DNA of 64,000 nt from Rhizophlyctis rosea (Eukaryota > Chytridiomycota > Chytridiomycetes > Rhizophlyctidales > Rhizophlyctidaceae): positions 372,001-436,000 of the forward strand of contig JADGJC010000002.1 in the NCBI GenBank assembly GCA_027596075.1. Direction: 5' to 3'. A program made the translations under genes and the position numbers. Under the pieces are notes generated by a model. That model did not search any database, was not told the DNA's origin, and was given only the letters and a program-made list of their open reading frames with translations. Positions 62,740 through 64,000 of the stretch are shown one piece after another; within the stretch, counting starts at the first letter, position 1; each line of letters begins with the position of its first letter.

Positions 62740-64000
62740 GGGATAGGAAGGTTGTACAAGGAATGACTTATATTCCCCTTGTCTCGTCCAACCGTTATCT
62801 TATGTAAATAGTCATGCATAGCAATATAGTCCAATGTCATTTCCAATCTATGGATATCCCTTGCGGTCATCCCACACCCAACCCACTTGAGCAGGCAAAC
62901 AACATCATGTAGTCGGGTCTCCCCATCCAACTTTCTGTCGCTTCTTCAGCGTTTTGGCACGTCAATCATGCATTCCCAATAGCGGATGTGTCAGCAATGA
63001 GCGATCAAACAATGTGCCTTTCCAAATTCCGGCCGACGCAGCGGTCCAGAAAACAACAGATTGAAGGAGCGAACACATACCTTCATTTGTTTACCAGATG
63101 TTGCTGCTGCTGCTGCTGCCACACACTGCCCAACTATCATTGACACTCTAAGACTTACCTGATCTTCAGTATCGGTTGCAAATAAGGACGCCAAGAACGC
63201 CAATCCATGCTTGCCAGTCATTGTTATTTCCTGGTGCCCGATACTTCGGTAGGCCCTTGTACGAAGATTGGGACGGCGGTTCAACACCGAGCACCGCCCA
63301 TCGCAGAAGGAGTTGGATTCGGATACTGTAACAAACCCATTCCTGTCTCCTCCCTAGCCGATTCACCATTGAGTGCTTCCTAGAGCGACGCAGAGTGAGA
63401 CTTGTGATTGAGGCATATCATTCACAAGTGGATAGATCGATGCGTTGCCATGTTGAGTTTTGAAGATCGGTTTCTTTATTCGAGAATTTGTGACGCCTGA
63501 GGAATGGTTCAGTAGAATGACGGTGGTACGTCACATGCTATGAGGGCGCACGCATCCAGGATGAGAGCCGCCCCCTACTCCCGTGTCTGACATGGAACTC
63601 ATTTCTTGAGGCCGCCCAATTAGGTGCCTGCACCCCAGTTATCCTCCAGACACTTTTTTGAGTGACGGCTCATGACCCGTTCAACGTGCGGAGACCTCTA
63701 CCTGTTTGGCTCGACTGGAGCCCTCGCCGGAGCGTGAACCTCGCTCCCTTTGAATCCAGGGCTCGACCCGCTGGTGCGCATGCGCGTTTCATTGGGAGTT
63801 GGGAACCCGACCCTTCTGAGCTGCCAGTCTTGCCTATACCTGTGTCCTCGCTTTCTCCACAAAAGGTCTGCGAAATCTGTGATGCATCAAGGAAAGAGAT
63901 TAGTATTATCCGCAAAGGTTGTATCTCTCGCTGGCAGCAGCAGCAGCATCCGGATTTGGAAGTGTAACAGAATATTCCGAGGTTGCATATAGGATTTAAG
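62740..64000. other. Unresolved right end: no firm gene; possible minus-strand exons around 62991-63287
   Basis: On the minus strand two good splice donors (GTAAGT at 63158, GTATGT at 63081) bracket short coding-like pieces (MTGKHGLAFLASLFATDT; a CAG/GCA run), which could belong to a gene entering from the right, but no family is recognised. A plus-strand frame at 63662-63967 also lacks support. A (CTG)n-like run of five to six units lies at about 63099-63118. Confidence 0.3.
63099..63118. repeat. Short CTG/CAG trinucleotide run
   Basis: GCTGCTGCTGCTGCTGCC on the plus strand, about five to six triplets. On the minus strand it would read as a Gln or Ala run in a possible exon. Confidence 0.6.

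Overview
The window is nuclear DNA of a fungus, most likely a zoosporic (chytrid-like) one. Nearly every gene is split by short introns (mostly 50-90 nt, GT...AG) with compact intergenic space. The fungal side is shown by an Spt7-type SAGA subunit, an Osh3-type GOLD-PH-ORD protein, an Rcf2-like HIG1 protein and a BTA1 in the fungal domain order (methyltransferase first). The flagellated side is suggested by an IQCH-like protein, a family otherwise tied to sperm and cilia, and less specifically by a roadblock dynein light chain. No bacterial operon, phage, transposase, CRISPR array or rRNA was seen. The species assignment is inference.

Layout, left to right. 1-2304 (+): 3' part of an SP-RING SUMO ligase-like gene with tandem repeat modules. 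3424-5101 (-): unknown multi-pass membrane protein. 6233-10730 (+): SPT7, 22 exons. 11079-12233 (-): glutaminyl cyclase (M28 family). 12550-13602 (-): SDR with a one-base frameshift. 14121-16854 (-): betaine-lipid synthase BTA1. 18320-22386 (-): OSH3, divergent from NAA20 at 22806-23682 (+). 23990-25745 (-): eIF2 gamma, divergent from the HIG1/Rcf2-like gene at 26426-27233 (+). 28178-29861 (+): second SDR, also with a one-base frameshift. 30181-35411 (-): IQCH-like, divergent from a cysteine synthase at 35697-36971 (+). 39659-41212 (+): Sly41-like transporter. 41396-42674 (-): SF3B4/Hsh49, divergent from a P-type cation ATPase at 43266-47916 (+). 48161-48750 (-): dynein roadblock. 50496-51218 (+): universal stress protein. 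52411-53710 (-): F-box protein, divergent from a lysine methyltransferase at 54277-55386 (+). 55611-57424 (-): SRRM1-like PWI/RS protein, divergent from an M17 aminopeptidase that reads in frame into a PPR protein (57756-61602, +). 62076-62739 (+): small secreted protein. The last kilobase is unresolved.

The genes are mostly unrelated housekeeping functions: chromatin, splicing, translation, N-terminal acetylation, SUMO, lipid transfer, membrane lipid synthesis, respiration and ion transport. Many are divergent pairs sharing a short promoter. The most notable items are the aminopeptidase-PPR continuous frame with a mitochondrial-type leader, the SUMO ligase whose N-terminal half is built from duplicated exons, the near-complete IQCH model with a GC-AG intron, a triple bZIP-site cluster in a divergent promoter, and the two SDR genes each short by exactly one base.

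All exon structures were derived by eye from reading frames and splice signals. In almost every multi-exon model the exon lengths sum to a multiple of three, which supports them. The two SDRs are the exceptions, each one base short.
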